A stretch of 20,805 nucleotides of DNA from the NCBI GenBank assembly GCA_945861125.1, contig CAMASZ010000004.1, positions 1 to 20,805 of the forward strand, in the 5' to 3' direction. The notes under the pieces are model-generated. The model ran no database searches and was not told the origin of the DNA. It was given only the letters and a program-made list of their open reading frames with translations. This DNA is from Rickettsia typhi. GTDB lineage: Bacteria > Pseudomonadota > Alphaproteobacteria > Rickettsiales > UBA1997. The translations under genes and the position numbers were made by a program. Shown here piece by piece: positions 9,042 through 16,390 of this stretch. Each line of letters starts with the position of its first letter. Position 1 is the first letter of the stretch.

Positions 9042-9145
9042 CGCCTATTGCAAAATTAGTAATTGCAATCTGTAATTTTTGAATTCAATTTGGATTTAAT
9101 TTTGATGCCTTACAAATTCTGTTAATGTTTGAATTAAAGTAAATC

Positions 9146-9949
9146 ATGAAAAAAATAATAATTTTATTTCTTATCAGTCATTTTGCAGTAAATGCCTATG
9201 CTCAAGATTCTGTAATTAACTCACCAGACGAAGGGCGATCAATGGAAAAAAGGCGCGAAGAAATCGGAGGTGATTGGCGAAACAGAAGTAACAATCCCAA
9301 TAACCAAGAAAACAGAAATAAAGAGCAATTTAAAAAGGATTGGCAAAATAAATATCAAAATGCTTCGCCAGAAGAAAAACAAACAATGGAAAGAAGGCGT
9401 GAAGAAATCAATGGTGCTAACAGCGGAAGTGTTCCAAATCAAAATCCTTCAGCAAATCCTCCAGCTAGACCTAATTTTATGGAAAATATATCTCCTGAAA
9501 AAAAGGAATTAGTAAAAAAAGAGTTAGAGCGTCATCGTCAGGCCATGAAGAATATTGCTGGTATAGATATTTTGTTTGCAGATGAAGAGAAAAATTTGTC
9601 GCCAGATGTAAAAAAACAAAGATCAGAAAAAAATCGCCAAATAATGGATGGACTCTCTAATGAAAAAAAGCTTCAGGTTAAGCAAGAATTTGATCTTCAT
9701 CGTCAAACAATGAAAAACATCACTGGAATTGATATGCCTATTATGGGTGGCGATAAAAGATTTGATAATGACGCCAAGCAGAATTGCAAAATGCAAGAAG
9801 TTTCAAAAGAAGAAATGGAAAAGCATCGGAAAATAATGGAAAGTTTATCTGCCGATAAAAAAGCTTTGGTAAAAAAGGAAATGGAGCGTCATCGTCAAGA
9901 AATGAAAAATATTACGGGCGTTGAGTTGCCAATGCCGAAATGTCAATGA
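9146..9949 (+). CDS. secreted Lys/Glu-rich helical repeat protein (267 aa)
   Basis: Function unknown. Residues 1-19 are a clear signal peptide (MKKIIILFLISHFAVNAYA, then QD), so the mature protein is exported. The N-terminal half (20-110) is Asn/Arg/Glu rich with two copies of an M(E)RRREEI motif (33-40 and 81-88). The rest has three copies of one unit, 'S..KK.LVKKE.ERHRQ.MKNI.GI', at about 116-140, 171-195 and 235-259. Each is preceded by a charged helix, the later ones containing (K/N)(H)R.IM. Two mature Cys, C214 and C266, could form a disulfide. It is the first of three paralogous genes on this strand. The LS/LT-xx-(Q/K) helix starts recall Spy/CpxP-type LTxxQ periplasmic proteins, but this is only a resemblance. 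Nucleotide identity with the next gene suggests recent duplication. Confidence 0.85.
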   Translation: MKKIIILFLISHFAVNAYAQDSVINSPDEGRSMEKRREEIGGDWRNRSNNPNNQENRNKEQFKKDWQNKYQNASPEEKQTMERRREEINGANSGSVPNQNPSANPPARPNFMENISPEKKELVKKELERHRQAMKNIAGIDILFADEEKNLSPDVKKQRSEKNRQIMDGLSNEKKLQVKQEFDLHRQTMKNITGIDMPIMGGDKRFDNDAKQNCKMQEVSKEEMEKHRKIMESLSADKKALVKKEMERHRQEMKNITGVELPMPKCQ

Positions 9950-9957
9950 TATAAAAC

Positions 9958-9983
9958 AATCTTCGCATTTTGTTGAGAAGATT
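9958..9983. other. hairpin between paralogous genes
   Basis: A 7-bp perfect inverted repeat AATCTTC/GAAGATT with a 12-nt loop lies 9 bp after the stop codon of the 267-residue gene. It lacks a following T-run on the plus strand, so it is a weak terminator candidate or an mRNA-stabilising hairpin. Confidence 0.4.
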
Positions 9984-10040
9984 AAAATTATCATGATTTA
10001 TATAATTTTATTAACCTACTAACTTTAATCTCTAAAATAT

Positions 10041-10385
10041 ATGAAAAAACTTATCACATGCGCTTTTTTAATGGCTCTTTATTCTAATTATTCTATGGCA
10101 GAAAATGTTGCTGGTAGTCCTTCGCAAGATTACAACTTAAAAAATAAAGAAGGTAAGCAAATGCTTACACCGGAAGAGTATGAAAAAAAATATCAAAAAA
10201 AGAAAGAGAGAGATGAAAGATACAACAATGCTTCTCCAGAAGAAAAAGCCAGAATGGATAAACATCATCAAATTATGGAAAAGTTAACTCCGGAGCAAAA
10301 AGAATTGGTTAAAAAAGAAAGAGAGCGTCATCGTCAAGAAATGAAAAAAATCACTGGTGTTGATATTTGGCAAGAAAAGCAGTAA
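10041..10385 (+). CDS. secreted Lys/Glu-rich helical repeat protein (114 aa), paralog
   Basis: Function unknown. A short form of the preceding gene: signal peptide 1-20 (MKKLITCAFLMALYSNYSMA, then EN), a charged linker with LTPEEYEKKYQKKKERDERY (42-61), then one full two-helix unit. The first helix is NASPEEKARMDKHHQIMEKL (63-82) and the second TPEQKELVKKERERHRQEMK (83-102), followed by KITGVD. The unit matches the last unit of the 267-residue protein almost residue for residue, and a stretch of about 26 bp covering ERHRQEMK is identical in DNA. The only Cys (C7) is in the signal peptide. It lies 91 bp downstream of its paralog, and 10386-10452 after it is plain AT-rich DNA. It is probably periplasmic or secreted, predicted almost wholly helical. 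Confidence 0.85.
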   Translation: MKKLITCAFLMALYSNYSMAENVAGSPSQDYNLKNKEGKQMLTPEEYEKKYQKKKERDERYNNASPEEKARMDKHHQIMEKLTPEQKELVKKERERHRQEMKKITGVDIWQEKQ

Positions 10386-10452
10386 TTTTATACTTTAAAA
10401 TTATTTTAAGCTTATAAGATTTTTAAACTAATTCTAAAAGTTTCAGTTTTTT

Positions 10453-10780
10453 GTAGTGCTAGGCGTTGCCACCGCTACTCTAGAAAATATCGGGACTAAG
10501 CCATCTCTTCTGCGCAACTAACCTAAATATATTTTCATTAAATAATTTTGTTAGCCGTTATTAGCCGAAGAATTTGCGTTAAGTTTTGTGGCCGTATCGT
10601 CGCGTTAGCGCGACTGATAAATAAGACTTGTCGCGTTAGAATGAAGCTGTATATCCGTACAGCTGAGGCTCGTGTTGCTCGCTTTAGTGCGACTGAAAAA
10701 TTTTTTAGAGATTTTTGTGCCAAAAATATGAAGTTAGAATTTTATTTTTTTTAAACTTTTAAAGATGGGATTTGGTATTA
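10453..10780. repeat. composite repeat element B (left edge uncertain)
   Basis: The gap between the second and third secreted-protein genes holds DNA with higher GC than its surroundings. The right end, read on the minus strand, is TAATACCAAATCCCATCTTT (10780-10761), the same end as element A. Before it come the AAGTTAGAATTT segment, an AGATTTTT.T.CCAAAAATAT.AAG segment shared with C, and AGCTGTATATCCGTACAGCT (10645-10664), which matches A with one change. Added modules are a hairpin GTCGCG-TTAG-CGCGAC (10599-10614), partial copies at 10630-10639 and 10677-10694, and a stem GTAGTG/CGCTAC at 10453-10478. A weak 68-codon frame (10548-10754) lies wholly in repeats and is not called. The left inverted end is not clear. 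Confidence 0.65.
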
Positions 10781-10813
10781 GATCAATATTAAATAAGTTA
10801 TATATATAAATTT

Positions 10814-11227
10814 ATGAAACTAATTTTAGAAAAAGCTTTTTTAAATCATTGTTTAGGAAAATTAAAATTTCCTAATTTGTTGTTGATATTGTTGTTTCTT
10901 TCTAATGCCGTACAAGCTCAAGACACAAGAAGCGCTGTGGCTAATGCAAATTCTAAAGCTGTAGAAAAAAAGCAAGCGAATCCAAAACCGATTTCTCCAC
11001 AACAAGTTGAGAAAAATCTTGAATCAAAATTTGATTGCGAAGAGTTTAAGAATTTCCAAAAGGAACAAAAGAATAGAGCGCAAAAAGTTCAGCAGATTTT
11101 TCAAAATCTTTCGCCGCAACAAAGAAAACTTATTGAGGCTGAGAATCTTCGCCATGAAGCTGAGATTAATAAAATTATGGGTATCAAAAGTAAAAAAATT
11201 GGTCAAAATGATGTTAAGTCTAGATAG
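10814..11227 (+). CDS. secreted helical protein, divergent paralog (137 aa)
   Basis: Function unknown. The N-terminus is long for a signal peptide: a charged stretch (1-20), then a hydrophobic core NLLLILLFLSNAVQA (21-35) with a cleavage-like AVQA/QD junction. The mature part is Gln/Lys/Asn rich. Its last third, IFQNLSPQQRKLIEAENLRHEAEINKIMGI (95-124), keeps the spacing of the unit in the two upstream genes (LS/LT-P-x-Q-x-K-x-x, then RH, then I-x-x-I-G), although identity is low. One mature Cys (C75). It lies downstream of repeat element B and upstream of element C. No Shine-Dalgarno sequence is visible before the ATG. It is probably an older member of the same secreted family; a lipoprotein or unrelated helical protein is possible. 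Confidence 0.75.
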   Translation: MKLILEKAFLNHCLGKLKFPNLLLILLFLSNAVQAQDTRSAVANANSKAVEKKQANPKPISPQQVEKNLESKFDCEEFKNFQKEQKNRAQKVQQIFQNLSPQQRKLIEAENLRHEAEINKIMGIKSKKIGQNDVKSR

Positions 11228-11249
11228 CTAAAAACTTGCCATGTTTAAA

Positions 11250-11387
11250 TTATACCATTTCAATCATAATAAAAAGTTTTGCTCGCGTTAGCTACGACTA
11301 AAAAATTTTTTAGAGATTTTTTACCAAAAATGTGAAGTTAGAATTTGAATATCCTGCTCAAACATTTTAAAATTGGAAATGGTATAA
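11250..11387. repeat. element C: 138-bp element with inverted ends
   Basis: The left end TTATACCATTTCAAT (11250-11264) and the right end, read on the minus strand, TTATACCATTTCCAAT (11387-11372) are inverted repeats of each other and share the TTATACCA tip with element A. The inside has a GCTCGCGTTAGCTACGACTA module (11281-11300), then a TTTTTTAGAGATTTT segment like B, and the AAGTTAGAATTTGAATATCC segment (11336-11355) like A. No protein is encoded. It closes the repeat-bracketed cluster of secreted-protein genes. Confidence 0.75.
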
Positions 11388-11410
11388 GCAGTGGCATTGA
11401 TATAATCCTG

Positions 11411-11557
11411 CTATCTGCTATATTTCCAAACTTTCTGAATAGTTTCTGAAGCAAATTTTGCTTTCTGACCGTTTTCGCTAACATAGTTTTTAACCTTGGT
11501 TACAAAGGGCATTAACAATGAGATAATTATAGCTAAGATCATAATTCTTATTATCAT
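11411..11557 (-). CDS. small membrane protein, 48 aa
   Basis: A short frame of 48 codons not recognised as any known family. It has one strongly hydrophobic segment at the N-terminus (MIIRIMILAIIISLLMPFV, 1-19) followed by a basic, amphipathic tail of about 29 residues (TKVKNYVSENGQKAKFAS, then ETIQKVWKYSR). This fits a single-pass membrane microprotein or an uncleaved signal anchor. It is divergent from eno, and the 169 bp between them hold a palindromic promoter-like box. Bases 11388-11410 separate it from element C. The ordered hydrophobic-then-amphipathic composition supports real coding, but no Shine-Dalgarno sequence is seen and conservation in relatives would be the test. Confidence 0.55.
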   Translation of the reverse strand: MIIRIMILAIIISLLMPFVTKVKNYVSENGQKAKFASETIQKVWKYSR

Positions 11558-11649
11558 AACAATTTAAATGAAGTTGAAAGCTTTAAAATTCAATATCCTA
11601 CGAAGCACTAGGCTAGCAAACATCATACCATAATTTAATCTAAAATTTT

Positions 11650-11677
11650 TTGCAACTTTAAAAAGGCTTGGTATTAT
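11650..11677 (+). promoter_or_regulatory. candidate eno promoter with palindromic -10 region
   Basis: TTGCAA (11650-11655), a 16-bp spacer and TATTAT (11672-11677) resemble a sigma-70 promoter about 50 bp upstream of the eno ATG. The -10 lies in the perfect interrupted palindrome TGGTA-tta-TACCA (11670-11682), which on the minus strand reads TATAAT toward the 48-residue gene. It may therefore serve both directions. A second TATAAT (11705-11710) lies 16 bp before the eno start without a good -35. Confidence 0.45.
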
Positions 11678-11726
11678 ACCATAGTTTTTCAAGTCAATAC
11701 CTTCTATAATAATTTTTAAAAAATTA

Positions 11727-13013
11727 ATGACCAAGATAAAAAGCATTAAAGCAAGACAAATACTTGACTCAAGGGGTTTTCCAACTTTAGAAGCTGAAGT
11801 GATATTAGACAATGATGCAATGGCAATATGCAGTGTTCCTTCGGGAGCTTCAACTGGAAAATTAGAAGCACATGAATTGCGCGACAATGATCAAACAAAT
11901 TTTCTTGGCAAAAGCGTTCTTAAGGCGGTAGCAAATGTTAATACTGTTATAAAGCAAGAGTTGGTTGGTAAGGATTTATCAGATCAATCGCAATTAGATA
12001 AAATTCTTATAGATTTAGATGGAACACAAAATAAGAGTAAATTGGGGGCTAATGCTATTTTAGGTGTCTCTTTAGCTTCTGCCAAGGCTTATGCGCGATC
12101 AAATAGAAAGCAGTTTTTTGAATATTTGGTTGATTCAAAAAACTACATAATGCCAGTACCAATGATGAACATAATCAATGGTGGAAAGCATGCCGATAAT
12201 AAAATTGATATACAAGAATTTATGATTGCTCCAATAGGAGCCGATTCCATGGCGCACGCTATTCGTATGGGTGCTGAAGTTTTTCATAATTTAAAAAATT
12301 TACTAAAAGAAAAATTTTATAACACTAATGTTGGTGACGAAGGTGGCTTTGCCCCTAATATTAACTCCGCTAGTGAAGCTCTTGATTTTATTTGTAAAGC
12401 AATTGAAAAATCTGGCTACAAAGTTGGTAAAGATATAGTGTTGGCTCTTGACTGCGCTTCATCAGAGTTTTATGAGGGCGGTTTGTATGAAATGAAAAGC
12501 GAGGGTAAAAGACTTAATCATGAGCAAATAGTAAAATATTACGAAAATTTAGTTAATTCTTATCCAATTTTTTCAATAGAAGATCCCTGCGCTGAAGATG
12601 ATTTTGATGGTTGGAAAAATATAACTAATGTTTTGGGATCAAAAATACAGCTAGTTGGCGATGACTTATTTGTTACTAATCCAAAAATTCTTGCTAATGG
12701 CATAAAGCAAAATATGGCTAATGCAATATTAATAAAAGTTAATCAAATTGGAACTTTAACTGAAACTCTAGAAGCTATCAATTTGGCAAAATCATCTAAT
12801 TACAACAATATTATATCGCATCGCTCTGGCGAAACCGAAGATTCAACAATTGCTCATATTGCGGTTGCTACTTCTGTTGGTCAAATCAAAACCGGTTCAT
12901 TATGTCGCTCTGATAGAACTGCTAAATATAATGAATTAATCAGAATTGAAGAATATTTGGGCGATAGAGCTAAATATGCAGGTAAATCAATTTTAAAACA
13001 TGACAAGAATTAG
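11727..13013 (+). CDS. eno: enolase
   Basis: Converts 2-phosphoglycerate to phosphoenolpyruvate in lower glycolysis and gluconeogenesis; cytosolic, Mg2+-dependent. The 428-residue protein keeps [14 protein letters not shown] (9-22), [17 protein letters not shown] (37-53), [11 protein letters not shown] (108-118), [11 protein letters not shown] (201-211, E205), metal ligands D242 ([10 protein letters not shown]), E285 ([10 protein letters not shown]) and D312 (VGDDLFVTN), K337 in [10 protein letters not shown], and SHRSGETED. All catalytic positions look intact and the length is normal. It overlaps the next gene by 14 bp, so both are surely on one transcript. Its presence separates this organism from Rickettsia species, which have lost glycolysis. 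Confidence 0.95.
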   Translation: MTKIKSIKARQILDSRGFPTLEAEVILDNDAMAICSVPSGASTGKLEAHELRDNDQTNFLGKSVLKAVANVNTVIKQELVGKDLSDQSQLDKILIDLDGTQNKSKLGANAILGVSLASAKAYARSNRKQFFEYLVDSKNYIMPVPMMNIINGGKHADNKIDIQEFMIAPIGADSMAHAIRMGAEVFHNLKNLLKEKFYNTNVGDEGGFAPNINSASEALDFICKAIEKSGYKVGKDIVLALDCASSEFYEGGLYEMKSEGKRLNHEQIVKYYENLVNSYPIFSIEDPCAEDDFDGWKNITNVLGSKIQLVGDDLFVTNPKILANGIKQNMANAILIKVNQIGTLTETLEAINLAKSSNYNNIISHRSGETEDSTIAHIAVATSVGQIKTGSLCRSDRTAKYNELIRIEEYLGDRAKYAGKSILKHDKN

Positions 13014-13857
13014 TTTTTTAAACGGAAAGTTTTTACCGCATGATCAATGTTTGGTTCATATTGAAGATAGGGGGTTTCAGTTTGCTGATGGCGCTTATGA
13101 AGTTACTTTGTTTAAAAATGGTAAATTAGTAGATGGTCTTGCTCATATGCAGAGGTTTATGCGAAGTCTTAGTGAGCTTAAAATTGAACATAATTTTACA
13201 ATAGAGCAATTGCAAAAAATTCAAATTGAGCTTTTTGCTAAAAATAACATAGTTAATAATGCTATTTGTTATATTCAAATCACTAGAGGTATGGCCAATC
13301 GAGTTCCTAATTGTCCAAAAAATATTGAGCCAACAATATCTGCTACCGTTTCTATTGCAAATCCAATTTCTGTTGAAGAATTTAATAATGGCTTCACAGT
13401 AATGACCCATGAAGATATTCGTTGGAAAAGATGCGATATAAAAACTGTTAACCTTTTAGCCTCTTCTATGATAAATCAAAAGGCAAAAGATAATGGATTT
13501 CATGACGCAATAATGATTCGTGATGGAGTTGTTACTGAAGCGACATTCGCTAATGTTTTTATAATTGATAAAGATAATAATTTAATTACTCATCCCGCTG
13601 ATAATAACATTTTGTGCGGAATTACTCGCAATAGATTGATAGAAATTGCTAAAAAAATTAATATCAAAGTAATTGAAAAGAAATTCAATCTTTTAGAAGT
13701 AATGCAGGCAAAAGAGTTGTTTTTAAGCAGCTCTGGATGGATTATAAGACCAGTTTTTAATGTTGATGGCAAAGAGATTTCTTATAATAAAAATGGCGAT
13801 AAATTAAAATATACAAGAATTTTAGCCGATGCTTATCAAAAATTTATTGACGGTTAG
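13000..13857 (+). CDS. dat: D-amino-acid transaminase (class IV aminotransferase)
   Basis: A PLP enzyme of fold type IV that interconverts D-alanine and D-glutamate with their 2-oxo acids, supplying D-amino acids for peptidoglycan. The 285-residue protein has [20 protein letters not shown] (6-25), FADGAYEV (28-35), [17 protein letters not shown] (141-157) with the PLP lysine K148, [10 protein letters not shown] (179-188, E180) and [21 protein letters not shown]. The RCDIK context around the lysine fits D-amino-acid transaminase better than IlvE or PabC, although class IV enzymes are easily mixed up. It starts 14 bp inside the end of eno. With RodA in the same window, a role in cell wall supply is a reasonable inference. 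Confidence 0.85.
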   Translation: MTRISFLNGKFLPHDQCLVHIEDRGFQFADGAYEVTLFKNGKLVDGLAHMQRFMRSLSELKIEHNFTIEQLQKIQIELFAKNNIVNNAICYIQITRGMANRVPNCPKNIEPTISATVSIANPISVEEFNNGFTVMTHEDIRWKRCDIKTVNLLASSMINQKAKDNGFHDAIMIRDGVVTEATFANVFIIDKDNNLITHPADNNILCGITRNRLIEIAKKINIKVIEKKFNLLEVMQAKELFLSSSGWIIRPVFNVDGKEISYNKNGDKLKYTRILADAYQKFIDG

Positions 13858-13904
13858 AGTGATAAATCAAAACCAATCTATTTTAATTTTAAACGTTATA
13901 AATA

Positions 13905-14759
13905 TTAAGAAACTTTAATGCTCCATTTTTTGCCAAGATATTGCTCAATAGATTTTCTTTCTTCAGTTTTTAATGCTCGATCAAAAATAATAATTTCACC
14001 TATTTGTCCGTTCATATATTCGGTACTGTAAGTTACGCCTATAGTGTTATTTATGGCAGTGCTGGCACGATTGGATGAGGCAACACTTCCTTTGGAAACC
14101 CCATCAACAAAGCCCTCTCTAGTTGATAGATTATAGGTGAAGCTAAAAATCTGCATTTTTTTAACAACGGTTGCTCCATTAATAACAAGATCAACGAACC
14201 ACCAATAATTATTAAATACTCCGCCGGTAGGATCGTATCTAAAAGAGTTGGTTTGATTGTTTCCGCCATAGGTTCCAGACCCCATAACGCCACATTGACA
14301 AAATGCTTCAGTGCGAGCAACAAAAAATATAGTATAGGGTGAGTTATTAAATGGAATTGTTCCATCGGGCATGTTAAAGAAATCTTGGTTAATAAATTTT
14401 ACAACTGGTAAACCAGTTTGTTCATCAAATCCATATTGTGGTTTGTTGGCATCAACTGTTTGATAGGCATCATCTTTTACCGAAGATTGAATATTTAAAT
14501 CAAACCAATTGCGCAGTAGTGCTTGATTATCAGCTTCTCCTTCTAAAAAACTTTTTTCTGATGTTGATTCATACCAAGCTACTAAATCTTTTATAGAATT
14601 TACTGGAGATGAAGTTGTTATTGATCTTGCAGTTGAAAGCCTCATTTGTCTGACTAGTCTTGAGCTTTGAGTTACTCCAGCTACAAGAATTCCGATGATT
14701 AAAATTACTATTGATAATTCAATTAATGAAAAAGCAAGTTTATGATGATTTTTTTTCAT
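13905..14759 (-). CDS. prepilin-type protein with C-terminal LamG/concanavalin-like domain
   Basis: A 284-residue exported protein with a type III (prepilin) signal: MKKNHHKLA, then FSLIELSIVILIIGILVAGV with Glu at +5 and Ala, not Gly, at -1. The pilin-like helix (10-45) is followed by a LamG/concanavalin-type beta domain (about 55-284). Landmarks of the latter are DLVAWYES at its start, PVVKFINQDFFNMP, YTIFFVARTEAF, SFTYNLSTREGFVDG, and the closing IGEIIIFDRALKTEERKSIEQYLGKKW typical of such domains. A CQC motif (155-157) could bind metal or form a disulfide. It is the last gene of a tight operon after dsbA-like and mlaF, 7 bp downstream of the latter. A paralog starts at 164 on the minus strand. 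No pilus assembly genes are in the window, so it may be a type II secretion minor pseudopilin or a surface lectin; the exact role is unknown. Confidence 0.85.
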   Translation of the reverse strand: MKKNHHKLAFSLIELSIVILIIGILVAGVTQSSRLVRQMRLSTARSITTSSPVNSIKDLVAWYESTSEKSFLEGEADNQALLRNWFDLNIQSSVKDDAYQTVDANKPQYGFDEQTGLPVVKFINQDFFNMPDGTIPFNNSPYTIFFVARTEAFCQCGVMGSGTYGGNNQTNSFRYDPTGGVFNNYWWFVDLVINGATVVKKMQIFSFTYNLSTREGFVDGVSKGSVASSNRASTAINNTIGVTYSTEYMNGQIGEIIIFDRALKTEERKSIEQYLGKKWSIKVS

Positions 14760-14766
14760 GCTAAAT

Positions 14767-15525
14767 TTATTTGAAAAAGTTTATCGGACCGCTTGCTCTA
14801 CCGTGAATAAATTGATCAAGATAAAGATTGCCAGAAGAGTACATTTCTTTTACACTGCCAAACCAGATAATTCTGCCTTCATGGAGCATGGCAATTTTAT
14901 CGGCAATTTTTCGTGCAGAATTCATGTCATGAGTTATTGTTATTGTTGTTGCTCCTAATTGTTTTGAATTTGATATTATTAAATCATTAATTACATCTGC
15001 CATTATTGGATCAAGTCCGGTTGTTGGTTCATCAAAAAAAATAATTTCAGGATTACTAGCAATCGCTCTAGCTAAAGATGCTCTTTTTTGCATGCCTCCA
15101 GAAAGTTCTGAAGGTAATAAGTCGGAAATTTTTTCGCTAAGACCAACGGCACGAAGTTTGCTGATAGCAATTTCTTTAGCATCTTTTTTATTAATTTGTT
15201 TTTGATTTATTAAGCGAAAAGCTACATTTTCCCATATTGATAAAGAGTCAAACAAGGCTCCACCTTGAAAGAGAAAGCCGATTTTTTCCATTAATTTGTT
15301 TCTTTTGTTTTCTGAGATTTTTGCAACTTCCTCTTCGTCAATTTTAATGCTACCAGATGTTGACGGGATAAGGGTTGAGATTATTTTTATTAAAACAGAT
15401 TTACCACTTCCAGAGCCACCTAAAATAACTACTGATTCTCCTTTGTTGACCTTGAGATCGATTCCTTTTAAAACTTCTTTAGTGCCGAAGTTTTTTTTAA
15501 TATCTTGAACTATGATTTTAGCCAT
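14767..15525 (-). CDS. mlaF: MlaF-type ABC transporter ATPase (phospholipid trafficking)
   Basis: ATP-binding subunit of the MlaFEDB-type system that moves phospholipids between inner and outer membranes. The 252-residue protein shows Walker A GGSGSGKS (36-43), Q-loop FQGGALFDSLSIWENVAF (86-103; this sequence is characteristic of MlaF/Ttg2A), signature SELSGGMQKRASLARAIA (139-156), Walker B IIFFDEPTTGLDP (161-173) and switch His H199 in TITHDM. The end has the MlaF-like FIHGRASGPI. Its partners mlaE and mlaD are not adjacent, so they must be elsewhere. It is 5 bp downstream of the dsbA-like gene and 7 bp upstream of the prepilin-LamG gene. Confidence 0.9.
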   Translation of the reverse strand: MAKIIVQDIKKNFGTKEVLKGIDLKVNKGESVVILGGSGSGKSVLIKIISTLIPSTSGSIKIDEEEVAKISENKRNKLMEKIGFLFQGGALFDSLSIWENVAFRLINQKQINKKDAKEIAISKLRAVGLSEKISDLLPSELSGGMQKRASLARAIASNPEIIFFDEPTTGLDPIMADVINDLIISNSKQLGATTITITHDMNSARKIADKIAMLHEGRIIWFGSVKEMYSSGNLYLDQFIHGRASGPINFFK

Positions 15526-15530
15526 TAAAT

Positions 15531-16295
15531 TTACTCCGCAAGTTTTTTCTCGATGATTTTTTGTAAGGTTTGGTAATCAACGTAACCCTCGGAAACTTCT
15601 TGGTTGATGAAGAAGCTTGGCGTAGATTTTATTTGCAATGATTTTGCAACGTCCATTCTATCTCGAAGTATTCTGTCTTGAAGAGATTTGTCGTTGATGC
15701 ATTTTTTGAAGCTTTCGCTGTCCATTCCATCAAGCTTTAAAATTGCTTCTAATTTTTCTAAAAATTTTTGATCAAAAGCCCAACTATCTTGGGTTTTGAA
15801 CAGAATTTTGATAGTTGCATAATACTTATCGGTAGGATTTTCTTTATTTTCTCTGGCGTGGCAAATTGATAACATTGCTGAACTTAACGCTGGATGATTT
15901 AACGGAAAGCTTCGAAATATAAATTTTATTTTACCAGTTTCAATATATTCACTCTTTATTTTTTCAAAAGCTTCGCGATGAAATGATGAACAATGCGGGC
16001 ATGATAATGACGCATATTCGATAAAGGTTACTTTGGCATCAGGGCTACCAAGAACATAGTCTGATGGTAAAACTTTGAGAATATCGCTCTCTTTTTTGGT
16101 TTTACCATCAGTTTCATTAACTGCCTTATTTACAGGATCTTGCTGATTTTGTTCTGGTTTAATTTCTTCAGCGGTTTGTTTAGAGTATTTAAATGATGTT
16201 TTATTCTTATAATTATTGATAATAATTATTGCAAAAGCAGTGATTACAATAGCTGAAATAATTATCACAACTAATTTAATAGAGGATTTTTTCAT
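15531..16295 (-). CDS. DsbA-like periplasmic thiol-disulfide oxidoreductase
   Basis: Introduces or shuffles disulfides in exported proteins. The 254-residue protein has an N-terminal signal anchor (MKKSSIK, then hydrophobic 8-26), a low-complexity charged linker (30-72), and a thioredoxin/DsbA-fold domain. VTFIEYASLSCPHCSSFHREAF carries the active-site CPHC (99-102), FIFRSFPLNHPAL follows, a helical insert spans 145-220, and the cis-proline is P226 in IKSTPSFFIN. The family is the 'DsbA/DSBA oxidoreductase' common in alphaproteobacteria. It may be the disulfide donor for nearby exported proteins with Cys, such as the LamG pilin (CQC) or VirB components, but that is inference. It is first in the operon, divergent from the glycosyltransferase across 95 bp. 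Confidence 0.9.
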   Translation of the reverse strand: MKKSSIKLVVIIISAIVITAFAIIIINNYKNKTSFKYSKQTAEEIKPEQNQQDPVNKAVNETDGKTKKESDILKVLPSDYVLGSPDAKVTFIEYASLSCPHCSSFHREAFEKIKSEYIETGKIKFIFRSFPLNHPALSSAMLSICHARENKENPTDKYYATIKILFKTQDSWAFDQKFLEKLEAILKLDGMDSESFKKCINDKSLQDRILRDRMDVAKSLQIKSTPSFFINQEVSEGYVDYQTLQKIIEKKLAE

Positions 16296-16390
16296 GAGTT
16301 ATAATTTAATTATTTTAAAAAATTTATTCTTAGTTTATAATGCCTATTTAATAATGATAAAATTTTTTTAAAGAATAAATCAATAAAATT

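Noticed and set aside
10548..10754. 68-codon plus-strand frame and an overlapping minus-strand frame
   Set aside because: Both lie wholly within repeat element B, made of repeat modules and hairpins; composition does not look like a protein under selection.
8688..11387. CRISPR array
   Set aside because: Repeats are few, irregularly spaced, in both orientations and of differing length; no cas genes are present.
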